Assembly (NCBI GenBank): GCA_028286585.1
Contig: JAQBRI010000002.1
Coordinates: 1 to 44,979 of the forward strand
Direction of reading: 5' to 3'
Source: Candidatus Kaiserbacteria bacterium
GTDB lineage: Bacteria; Patescibacteriota; Minisyncoccia; Phycocordibacterales; UBA2100
DNA length: 44,979 bases
Below, in pieces: positions 37,398 to 44,807 of this stretch. The notes under the pieces are model-generated. The model was not told where the DNA came from, ran no database searches, and worked only from the letters and a program-made list of their open reading frames with translations. The first letter of the stretch is position 1; every line of letters begins with the position of its first letter. The position numbers and the translations under genes are program-made.

Positions 37398-37778
37398 ATG
37401 ACAGGATTCAAAAATTTTATATTACGGGGCAATGTCGTTGATCTTGCTGTGGGCGTTGTTATTGGAGCTTCGTTTGGAAGTGTTGTAACTGCACTTGTGA
37501 AGGATTTTTTGACACCGCTTATTGGAGCTATTGCCAAGGTGCCCGATTTTTCAAAAATGCAGCTTACTGTGAACGGCAGCGTTTTTATGTATGGTGATTT
37601 AATTAACGCAGTCATTTCGTTTTTGTTGGTTGCTGCTGCCGTTTACTTTTTTGTGGTGCTCCCAATGAATAAACTTATTGCGCTCTCGAAGCGAAATAAA
37701 GAAGTTGCTCCTGAGGCTACGCCTGAGGATGTGCAACTTTTGCGTGAAATCCGCGATGCGCTGGTGCGCCGTCAGTAA
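37398..37778 (+). CDS. mscL: Large-conductance mechanosensitive channel
   Basis: FILRGNVVDLAVGVVIGASFGSVVTALVKDFLTPLIG. Confidence 0.95.
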   Translation: MTGFKNFILRGNVVDLAVGVVIGASFGSVVTALVKDFLTPLIGAIAKVPDFSKMQLTVNGSVFMYGDLINAVISFLLVAAAVYFFVVLPMNKLIALSKRNKEVAPEATPEDVQLLREIRDALVRRQ

Positions 37779-37782
37779 AAGT

Positions 37783-37883
37783 CGCTCGGATGTCCTTTTT
37801 AAAAACACGCATATTTGCTTGCTAGCAAATTGTTCCTCTCGCGCCGCCGCGCTGCGAGGGGCTTTTAAAAAAGACATCCTCGC
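37783..37883 (-). repeat. Structured intergenic element copy 5, reverse orientation (variant P3)
   Basis: On the minus strand: GGATGTCTTTTTTAAAAGC / GTTTTTAAAAAGGACATCC outer stem; CCCCTCGCAGCGCGGCGGCGCGAGAGG P2; ACA-ATTTGCT-AGCA-AGCAAAT-A-TGC P3. Confidence 0.82.
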
Positions 37884-37891
37884 TTTTGTAA

Positions 37892-37995
37892 GAAGCACGG
37901 AATATGTTTTAGAGCCTCTCGGAAGGCGACGGCCTGAGAGGGACTGATTTTTCAGCAGAAAAATACAGTGTTTTCTAAAACATATTCCATGCTTC
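37892..37995 (+). repeat. Structured intergenic element copy 2, forward orientation
   Basis: Outer arms GAAGCACGGAATATGTTTTAGA (37892-37913) / TCTAAAACATATTCCATGCTTC (37974-37995); P2 37915-37941; P3 CTGATTTTTC-AGCA-GAAAAATACAG from 37944. Confidence 0.85.
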
Positions 37996-38054
37996 GGGGC
38001 TACTAAAACCCGACTCCAAAACACTTCGTGTCCCGGAGTGTTATACTAATTGCC

Positions 38055-40265
38055 ATGTCTAATGATATGACGCTCAAATCGATTGAGATCAACGGCTTTA
38101 AGTCGTTTGGCAAAAAGAGCGAACTTATTTTTAACTCCGCGATCACTAGTATCGTAGGACCAAACGGTAGTGGCAAAAGTAACGTCGCCGAAGCATTTCG
38201 ATTTGTACTTGGAGAGCAATCGATGAAATCGATGCGTTCAAAGAGGGGCGAAGACCTTATTTGGGGTGGTTCTCCGCAACTTGTCCGCGGTAATCGCGCT
38301 GGTGTAAAAGTTGTTTTTGATAATACGAGACGCCTGATCGATTTGGATTTTACCGAAGTAGTTATCGAACGCATTGTCTATCGCGACGGTCAAAACGAAT
38401 ATCTGCTCAATGGTTCTGTAGTGCGGCTCAAGGATGTCATTCGCTTGCTTGCAGGGGCAAATATTGGTGGATCGGGCTACCAAATCATTTCGCAGGGCGA
38501 GGCAGACCGCATATTAAATGCGAGTCCTCGTGAGCGACGCGAAATGGTAGAAGATGCGCTTGGGCTCAAGTTGTACCAGCACAAAAAGCTTGAGAGTGAA
38601 CGTAAGCTCGAAGAAACAAAACAAAACGTCGACAAGACCAAGTCATTGCGCCGTGAACTTGCGCCACACATTAACTTTCTTCGTCTCCAGGTAGAAAAGA
38701 TAGAAAAGGCACGTGAGTTGCGCGATGAACTCAGTGTGCGTCTTAATGACTATCTTGCGCGAGAGCACGCATACATTACCCAAGAGGATGCGCGGCTTGC
38801 TCAAGAAGAAGCACATGTAAAATCTCAGGTTGCTCATACTGACACGCAGATACAAACACTTACTCAAAATGTCACCGGAATTCAAGAACCGCATCATCAA
38901 GATCAATTACAGGCATTTGAGAGAGATGTGCAAACAGCACGGGCCGACGTTGCTCGGCTTGAACGAGAGCTTGGACGCGCTGAGGGAGCGCTACAGGTAA
39001 CACGAGTGACCGTCGAGCAGTCGGTTGGTGCACCAGTTGTGCGCACCTTTGCGCGAGAAGTGGATAGCACAATCGAAGAGGCCGAACGAAGCAATACGAT
39101 AGAAGAAGTACGAACTGTTTTAGGGCGCGCACGCAATCATATTAGTCACTTTTTAAGCGGACTATCAGGCGCGGCACCAGAAACAAGTCATGAGTCACAA
39201 CAGCAAGTCGACGCATTGCTACACTCGCTCTCAGGAGCACAAGAACGTGAGCGTATTGCGCACGAAGCGCTTGAAATGGAGCGAAGCAGGCACGTAACCA
39301 TTCGCGAATCTGTGAACGAGTCTGAGCGGGCTCGCATAACGCTTGAATCGGAATTGAGAACTCTACGTGGCTCACTTGCTTCTATTGTGCAGGCGAGAGT
39401 CTATATGGCAACGCTGCGATCGCGGTTTGAAGATGAGGTACGAGAAGGCATTGCGCTCATTGGCGCCAATATTCATGCATGGGATCAAATCGAAATTCCA
39501 GATGGAGCACTTTCAGAAGATCGAACCGTGCAGGACAAGCGTCGCCGCGATATGGAACGACTTAAAATTAAGATTGAAGAAGCGGGAATTGGAAATAGCG
39601 ATGAAATCATTCGTGAATTCAAACAAACAAAAGAGCGTGATGAATTTTTGGCACGTGAACTTATTGATTTAGAGTCATCGATCGAATCCCTTTTGAAAAT
39701 CATTGCCGATCTTGAGGCAACAATTGATGAAAAATTCACCGAAGGCCTGACACATATCAATACAGCGTTGCATATGTTTTTTACACAGCTCTTTAGTGGT
39801 GGAAGCGCTTCGATGACAATTGAAAAGCCGCGTCGGCGTCACGTCGAACGCGACTTGGATGCGGATGAAGTTGATACTGATACGGATAGTGTGGAAGAAG
39901 AAGAGGTGCAGCCCGGCCTCGCGATCTCGGTATCGTTACCGCGCAAAAAAGTCTCTGGCCTCGAGATTCTTTCGGGAGGGGAGCGAGCGCTTACTTCGAT
40001 AGCGCTTATCTTTGCAATGTCGCAGGTTAATCCGCCACCGTTTATCATACTCGATGAAACTGATGCCGCACTGGATGAGGCCAATAGTAAGCGATATGCC
40101 GATATGATTCGTGAATTGGGTAAGCGATCCCAGCTCATTGTGATAACGCACAATCGTGCAACCATGGCTGCAGCTAACGAATTATATGGCGTAACCATGA
40201 GCCAGGATGGGGTATCAAAGCTTTTGTCGGTCAAGCTCGAAGAGGCTACCAAGGTCGCAAAATAG
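38055..40265 (+). CDS. smc: SMC-like chromosome segregation ATPase, short (about 736 aa)
   Basis: GFKSFGKKSELIFNSAITSIVGPNGSGKSNVAEAFRFVLGEQS; C-term EILSGGERALTSIALIFAMSQVNPPPFIILDETDAALDEAN. Confidence 0.92.
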   Translation: MSNDMTLKSIEINGFKSFGKKSELIFNSAITSIVGPNGSGKSNVAEAFRFVLGEQSMKSMRSKRGEDLIWGGSPQLVRGNRAGVKVVFDNTRRLIDLDFTEVVIERIVYRDGQNEYLLNGSVVRLKDVIRLLAGANIGGSGYQIISQGEADRILNASPRERREMVEDALGLKLYQHKKLESERKLEETKQNVDKTKSLRRELAPHINFLRLQVEKIEKARELRDELSVRLNDYLAREHAYITQEDARLAQEEAHVKSQVAHTDTQIQTLTQNVTGIQEPHHQDQLQAFERDVQTARADVARLERELGRAEGALQVTRVTVEQSVGAPVVRTFAREVDSTIEEAERSNTIEEVRTVLGRARNHISHFLSGLSGAAPETSHESQQQVDALLHSLSGAQERERIAHEALEMERSRHVTIRESVNESERARITLESELRTLRGSLASIVQARVYMATLRSRFEDEVREGIALIGANIHAWDQIEIPDGALSEDRTVQDKRRRDMERLKIKIEEAGIGNSDEIIREFKQTKERDEFLARELIDLESSIESLLKIIADLEATIDEKFTEGLTHINTALHMFFTQLFSGGSASMTIEKPRRRHVERDLDADEVDTDTDSVEEEEVQPGLAISVSLPRKKVSGLEILSGGERALTSIALIFAMSQVNPPPFIILDETDAALDEANSKRYADMIRELGKRSQLIVITHNRATMAAANELYGVTMSQDGVSKLLSVKLEEATKVAK

Positions 40266-40283
40266 TCATAGACAAGCCCTGGG

Positions 40284-40312
40284 TTGATTTTTTGGAACTT
40301 ACTTGCTACAAT
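40284..40312 (+). promoter_or_regulatory. Promoter TTGATT-17-TACAAT (extended -10), near-leaderless for rpsP
   Basis: -35 40284-40289; -10 40307-40312 preceded by TTGC; ATG at 40322. Confidence 0.7.
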
Positions 40313-40321
40313 GCCCGCACT

Positions 40322-40783
40322 ATGTTGAAAATACGAATGCAGAGAACCGGCCGCATCAAGATACCTACGTATCGTATTGTGGTTGCCGAGCACACCAGCT
40401 CTCCAAAGGCAGGTACTAACGTTGAGGTTGTTGGTACATACAATCCAAAGATAAAGGTTCCTGTTTTGAACGCTGATCGCATCAAATACTGGATTTCAGT
40501 AGGCGCTAAGCCATCTGACACAGTGCATAACATGCTTGTCTCACAAAACGTCATTCCAGGTACCAAGATCAACGTCCTTCCAAAAATGAAGAATCGAGCT
40601 GCTCCTGTCGTTGAAGAGGCTCCAGTAGAAGCACCTGTCGAGGCACCAGCTCCAACCCCAGCTCCCGAAGAAGTTCCAGCAGTAGAAGAGACTCCAGTTC
40701 CTGAAGAAGTAACTGCTCCAGAAGAAACTCCAGCACCAGAAGAAGTACCAGCTGAGACTCCAACAGAAGAGGCTGCCGCGTAG
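40322..40783 (+). CDS. rpsP: 30S ribosomal protein S16 with acidic Pro/Glu/Ala-rich C-terminal extension
   Basis: MLKIRMQRTGRIKIPTYRIVVAEHTSSPKAGTNVEVVGTYNPK; tail APVEAPAPTPAPEEVPAVEETPVPEEV... Confidence 0.93.
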   Translation: MLKIRMQRTGRIKIPTYRIVVAEHTSSPKAGTNVEVVGTYNPKIKVPVLNADRIKYWISVGAKPSDTVHNMLVSQNVIPGTKINVLPKMKNRAAPVVEEAPVEAPVEAPAPTPAPEEVPAVEETPVPEEVTAPEETPAPEEVPAETPTEEAAA

Positions 40784-40836
40784 CGGTGGTATACTGTTAG
40801 GGTACATTTTACCAACACGGCTAAACATACATTGAT

Positions 40837-41211
40837 ATGGAATACGATCAGCAATTTCTAGAGCACGTAGTAAAGGCACTCGCCGATCACCCAGAAGACG
40901 TCAAAATTAACCGAACTGTCGATGAGATGGGCGTATTACTCACACTTGTTGTTCACCGAGATGATATGGGCAAAATCATCGGACGTTCAGGCGCAACTGC
41001 AAAGGCAATCCGCACAATTCTCCGAGTCGTTGGAATGAAAAACGACGCACGAGTTAATCTTAAAATCGAAGAGCCAGAGGGAGGCACTCGTACTCCAGGA
41101 AACCAGCCGCAAGATGATGATATGGGCACAGTTGATGATATTGGTCCGCGCGAACCGCATGTTAAGCAGGAGAGAAGTCTTGATGATATGCTTGACTCGA
41201 TAAAGGTGTAG
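40837..41211 (+). CDS. KH-domain RNA-binding protein (KhpA-like) with C-terminal extension
   Basis: FLEHVVKALADHPEDVKINRTVDEMGVLLTLVVHRDDMGKIIGRSGATAKAIRTIL. Confidence 0.9.
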   Translation: MEYDQQFLEHVVKALADHPEDVKINRTVDEMGVLLTLVVHRDDMGKIIGRSGATAKAIRTILRVVGMKNDARVNLKIEEPEGGTRTPGNQPQDDDMGTVDDIGPREPHVKQERSLDDMLDSIKV

Positions 41212-41213
41212 TC

Positions 41214-41335
41214 TAGGCTTAGAAAATAGGCGCATTTCTTTGTCACACTTCAAAAAATATTTTTCACCATAGAAGTACTATGGCTCAAATTATTTTTCTC
41301 GCGTTCCTCGAACTGCATCCTATTTTCTAAGCCCA
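41214..41335. repeat. Inverted-repeat element: 15-bp perfect terminal inverted repeats, 88-nt interior with its own hairpin
   Basis: GGCTTAGAAAATAGG (41216-41230) / CCTATTTTCTAAGCC (41319-41333); interior CCATAG-aagta-CTATGG. Confidence 0.8.
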
Positions 41336-41365
41336 AAGTTTTTGCAAAGTCCGATTTTACTTAGA

Positions 41366-41468
41366 GTGAGGATACTGGTTTAAAGAGACTCTCGGAGCGT
41401 GGCGGCGCGAGAGGGAACTGATTTTTCAGCAGAAAAATACAGTGTTCTCTTTAAATTAGTGTCCGAAC
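41366..41468 (+). repeat. Structured intergenic element copy 3, forward orientation
   Basis: Outer arms GGATACTGGTTTAAAGAGA / TCTCTTTAAATTAGTGTCC; P2 CTCTCGGAGCGTGGCGGCGCGAGAG; P3 CTGATTTTTC-AGCA-GAAAAATACAG from 41418. Confidence 0.85.
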
Positions 41469-41474
41469 GTACTT

Positions 41475-42191
41475 ATGATTCACTTTCATATCGTTACATT
41501 ATTTCCTGAATCCATTGATGCGTATTTCAAAGCATCGATTATTAAACGTGCGGTAGAGGGAAAGATGATCAAGATCGATTTTTATAATCCAAGAGATTTT
41601 ACCGCCGAGAAAGATGCCCGAGTTGATCGCCGCCCTTATGGCGGAGGCCCTGGGATGGTGCTTGAGGCAGAGTCTGTATTACTAGCTGTCACAAAGGCGA
41701 TTGGCAAAAATAAGGCGGAGGTGCTTTTCTTTGCAACCGACGGAGAACTATTTGATGAAAATATGGCTCGTGAGCTCGCTCACGAGCCGCGTTTGACGCG
41801 GATGGGAAAAACATCGCGTCAAACGCGATCGAAAAACATTGTAATGATCTGCGGACATTATGAGGGAATCGATGAACGGGTAGTAGAAATACTCAAGGCC
41901 AAAAAGGTTTCGATGGGAAACTATGTTCTCACTGGCGGAGAATTGCCCGCGGCGATTATCGTTGATGCTGTTTCGCGTTTTGTACCGGGAGTACTGGGCA
42001 ACAGTAATTCACTCGAAAATCTTCGAATCACCAAACACAAAAAAGAAGCCGAAAGTATGGCAACAAGTGCCAAGGTCTATACTCGTCCAGAAATTCTAGT
42101 TTGGAAGCGCAAAAAATACCCGGTTCCACCGGTTTTGCTCTCTGGCAATCATGCCGAGATTGAGAAGTGGAAAAAGCAAAAAGATACGTAA
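41475..42191 (+). CDS. trmD: tRNA (guanine-N1)-methyltransferase
   Basis: FHIVTLFPESIDAYFKASIIKRA, DARVDRRPYGGGPGMVLEAE, ICGHYEGIDERV, GNYVLTGGELPAAIIVDAVSRFVPGVLG. Confidence 0.95.
   Translation: MIHFHIVTLFPESIDAYFKASIIKRAVEGKMIKIDFYNPRDFTAEKDARVDRRPYGGGPGMVLEAESVLLAVTKAIGKNKAEVLFFATDGELFDENMARELAHEPRLTRMGKTSRQTRSKNIVMICGHYEGIDERVVEILKAKKVSMGNYVLTGGELPAAIIVDAVSRFVPGVLGNSNSLENLRITKHKKEAESMATSAKVYTRPEILVWKRKKYPVPPVLLSGNHAEIEKWKKQKDT
41765..41827. repeat. Two consecutive palindromes inside trmD (10-bp and 13-bp stems)
   Basis: GGCTCGTGAG-ctcg-CTCACGAGCC (41765-41788); CGCGTTTGACGCG (41788-41800) / CGCGTCAAACGCG (41815-41827). Confidence 0.9.
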
Positions 42192-42262
42192 ATTTTTATC
42201 CCCAGACGTTCATAAAAATAAGGTAAATGTGGCCTTTTACAATGCTACAATTACTCCAAACT

Positions 42263-44806
42263 ATGAAGTCTCTCTACATATCCAAAAGAGTAAATTTCCT
42301 CGGCACAATTTCCGTACTTCTTCTCTTGTTTCCAACCCTCACCTTCGCTATCTCCTACACCCCCGGTCAAACACTTGATCCAAGCTGTTCACCAAGTGAT
42401 CCCACCTGTTTGGTTATCAATACCAATGTCGTTGCCGACAATTTTACTGCAACTTCAACTACTGCAACCTCAAGCTTTGCTGGCGGATTCAATGTTGCAA
42501 ACGGAGGACTCTTGTATGATCGTTCAACAGGAAATGTGGGAATAGGCACGAGCTCCCCGCTCTATGCACTTTCTGTCAGAGGTGATGGGCTTTTTTCGGG
42601 TGCACTCCATTTTGCTACAACAAGTACAATTGTGTATCAGGGAACATCAACGGTATTTAGCACGTATGCCGATCCAACAGCAAGTGGGTTGAACACGTTC
42701 GTGGGATTAAATGCCGGTAATCTTACGTTGGGGCCTGCGAGCGGTCCAAGTTATTTGGGATCCCTTAATACGGCGCTGGGAGCATATGCTCTGAATGCTG
42801 CAACAACCGTGTGCTGTAGTGTTGCGATCGGAGGGAGTGCGCTGAACGCTGATACGACAGGCAGTAATAATACGGCGCTTGGATACGCCGCGCTTGCTTT
42901 AAATACCACTGGTGGAAACAACACTGCAGTTGGAATTCAATCGCTATATAACAATGCAACGGGTACTGAAAATACAGCCATAGGGTTGTATTCGCTTCTT
43001 GCAAACTTAAACGGAAATCAAAATACGGCTGTCGGATTTTCATTGATTGGCAATACGAGCGGAAGTGGAAATTCTGGTTTAGGGTATAGGTCGCTGTATT
43101 CAAACACCACAGGTGCAGGCAACACAGCCGTTGGTTATTTTGGTCTTACTTCTAATACGACGGGTAACAACAACACTGCAATAGGATTCAATGCAAATGT
43201 CGGGGCTACTAATCTGACTAATGCAACGGCTATCGGATATTCAGCGACAGTCAGCGCTTCTAGTAGTCTTGTTCTTGGTGGCACGGGCGCAAATGCTGTC
43301 AAAGTCGGCATCGGTACTACTTCTCCATGGGGACTGCTTTCTGTTGTTGCTGCTGCAAACTCTTCAGCACCTCAATTTGTTGTCGCGTCGACAACCGCGG
43401 TGAGTTTTATGGTTGATCAGTCGGGCAATGTGGGTATTGGTACATCATCGCCAATATCACGCCTTACAGTTTCTGGCTCCAACCCGACGAACACATATTT
43501 TGTAAACGGATCAGGTGCTGCTTTCGCTCCCTTGTCTCTTGATGCTGCAAACTTCTCGGTTGCACCGTCGTCAGGTATTTATGCGACACATGTGTACGAC
43601 ACTCAGCTCACGTACACTTCAAATACGGGAAGTTTTAACTACGGCATATATAATAATGTGAGTGATCCGACCACCGTTACTGCAAATGTCCCCAGCATGA
43701 TAGGGGTAGGCAATTTTGTTAAGCATTCGGGTACAGGCATCGTTGCAAACAATCTGCAAGCGGCTCAAAACCAAGCAGTAAACTCCTCTCCCACGACAGT
43801 GGCGGTTGTTGTTGGTTCAAACAACATTGCTCAAAACGGCACAACTGCTGGCGCTACCACCACAACTCTTGCAGGCTCGTATAATTCAGTGACTGCCAAC
43901 TCTCCATTTGGTCTTGTAAGTAGTGCTTACGGTGCACGTGTACTCCTAGCAAATAGTAATGCAAATTCGACCATAACCAACCTATACGGCTTTGCCGCCG
44001 ACAGTCTTAGTAACACCGGAACGATCGGCAGCACCTACGGCGTCTACGTCGGCAACGTCACCGCCGGCACACAAACCAATCATCCATACAGCTTCTATGC
44101 ATTAGACACATCTGCATGGAATTATTTCGGCGGCGCGGTCGGCATCGGCACCTCCACCCCCACCGCCCAACTCTCAACCACTGGCACCGTCAGATTCTCC
44201 AATTTCGGTGCAGGAACTCTCACCACCGACGCAAGTGGAAACCTCTCAGTCTCGTCAGACGAAAGACTCAAAAACATCGACGGATCATTCACCCGAGGAC
44301 TCTCAGACATCATGAAGCTCTCTCCAATTAGCTACCATTGGAATCAAATCTCTGGACTCGATACCACCACCTCCTACTCTGGATTCTCTGCTCAAAACGT
44401 ACAAACTGCAATTCCAGAAGCAGTTGGCACAAGCGGCAATGGTTACCTCACGCTCCAGGACCGTCCGATTCTTGCTGCTACCGTGAATGCGATTAAGGAT
44501 ATTGGGAGTATTGGCGGAACATACAAAGACAACCTAACAGCCTTTCTACAAGGATGGCTCGGTAGCAGTAATAATAATCTTTCTACAGTTAGTGCTCATA
44601 CAATTCAAGCCGATCAAGTTTGTATCAAAACATCTTCGGGTAATCCGGTATGTTTGACAGGTGATCAACTACAACAGATTATTCAAAACCAAAACGGTGT
44701 TGGTGGTTCTGCACCAATAAATACCGACACCACGTACATAGTGCCCAACTCAACTTCAACTCCGCCTGCAGATATACTTCCAATCGATGCAACTTCTACT
44801 CCATAG
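42263..44806 (+). CDS. Secreted surface fibre protein with YadA-head-like repeats and C-terminal S74 chaperone
   Basis: Signal peptide MKSLYISKRVNFLGTISVLLLLFPTLTFA; YTPGQTLDPSCSPSDPTCLVINTN; repeats NTALGYAALALNTTGGNNTAVG; S74 motif SSDERLKNIDGSFTRGL. Confidence 0.87.
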   Translation: MKSLYISKRVNFLGTISVLLLLFPTLTFAISYTPGQTLDPSCSPSDPTCLVINTNVVADNFTATSTTATSSFAGGFNVANGGLLYDRSTGNVGIGTSSPLYALSVRGDGLFSGALHFATTSTIVYQGTSTVFSTYADPTASGLNTFVGLNAGNLTLGPASGPSYLGSLNTALGAYALNAATTVCCSVAIGGSALNADTTGSNNTALGYAALALNTTGGNNTAVGIQSLYNNATGTENTAIGLYSLLANLNGNQNTAVGFSLIGNTSGSGNSGLGYRSLYSNTTGAGNTAVGYFGLTSNTTGNNNTAIGFNANVGATNLTNATAIGYSATVSASSSLVLGGTGANAVKVGIGTTSPWGLLSVVAAANSSAPQFVVASTTAVSFMVDQSGNVGIGTSSPISRLTVSGSNPTNTYFVNGSGAAFAPLSLDAANFSVAPSSGIYATHVYDTQLTYTSNTGSFNYGIYNNVSDPTTVTANVPSMIGVGNFVKHSGTGIVANNLQAAQNQAVNSSPTTVAVVVGSNNIAQNGTTAGATTTTLAGSYNSVTANSPFGLVSSAYGARVLLANSNANSTITNLYGFAADSLSNTGTIGSTYGVYVGNVTAGTQTNHPYSFYALDTSAWNYFGGAVGIGTSTPTAQLSTTGTVRFSNFGAGTLTTDASGNLSVSSDERLKNIDGSFTRGLSDIMKLSPISYHWNQISGLDTTTSYSGFSAQNVQTAIPEAVGTSGNGYLTLQDRPILAATVNAIKDIGSIGGTYKDNLTAFLQGWLGSSNNNLSTVSAHTIQADQVCIKTSSGNPVCLTGDQLQQIIQNQNGVGGSAPINTDTTYIVPNSTSTPPADILPIDATSTP

Positions 44807-44807
44807 T

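Noticed and set aside
38013-38039. Small hairpin ACTCC-aaa-ACAC-ttc-GTGT-ccc-GGAGT before smc as a riboswitch
   Set aside because: Short stems with an internal loop just upstream of the -10 box; would lie before the probable transcription start, so more likely a terminator remnant or chance.
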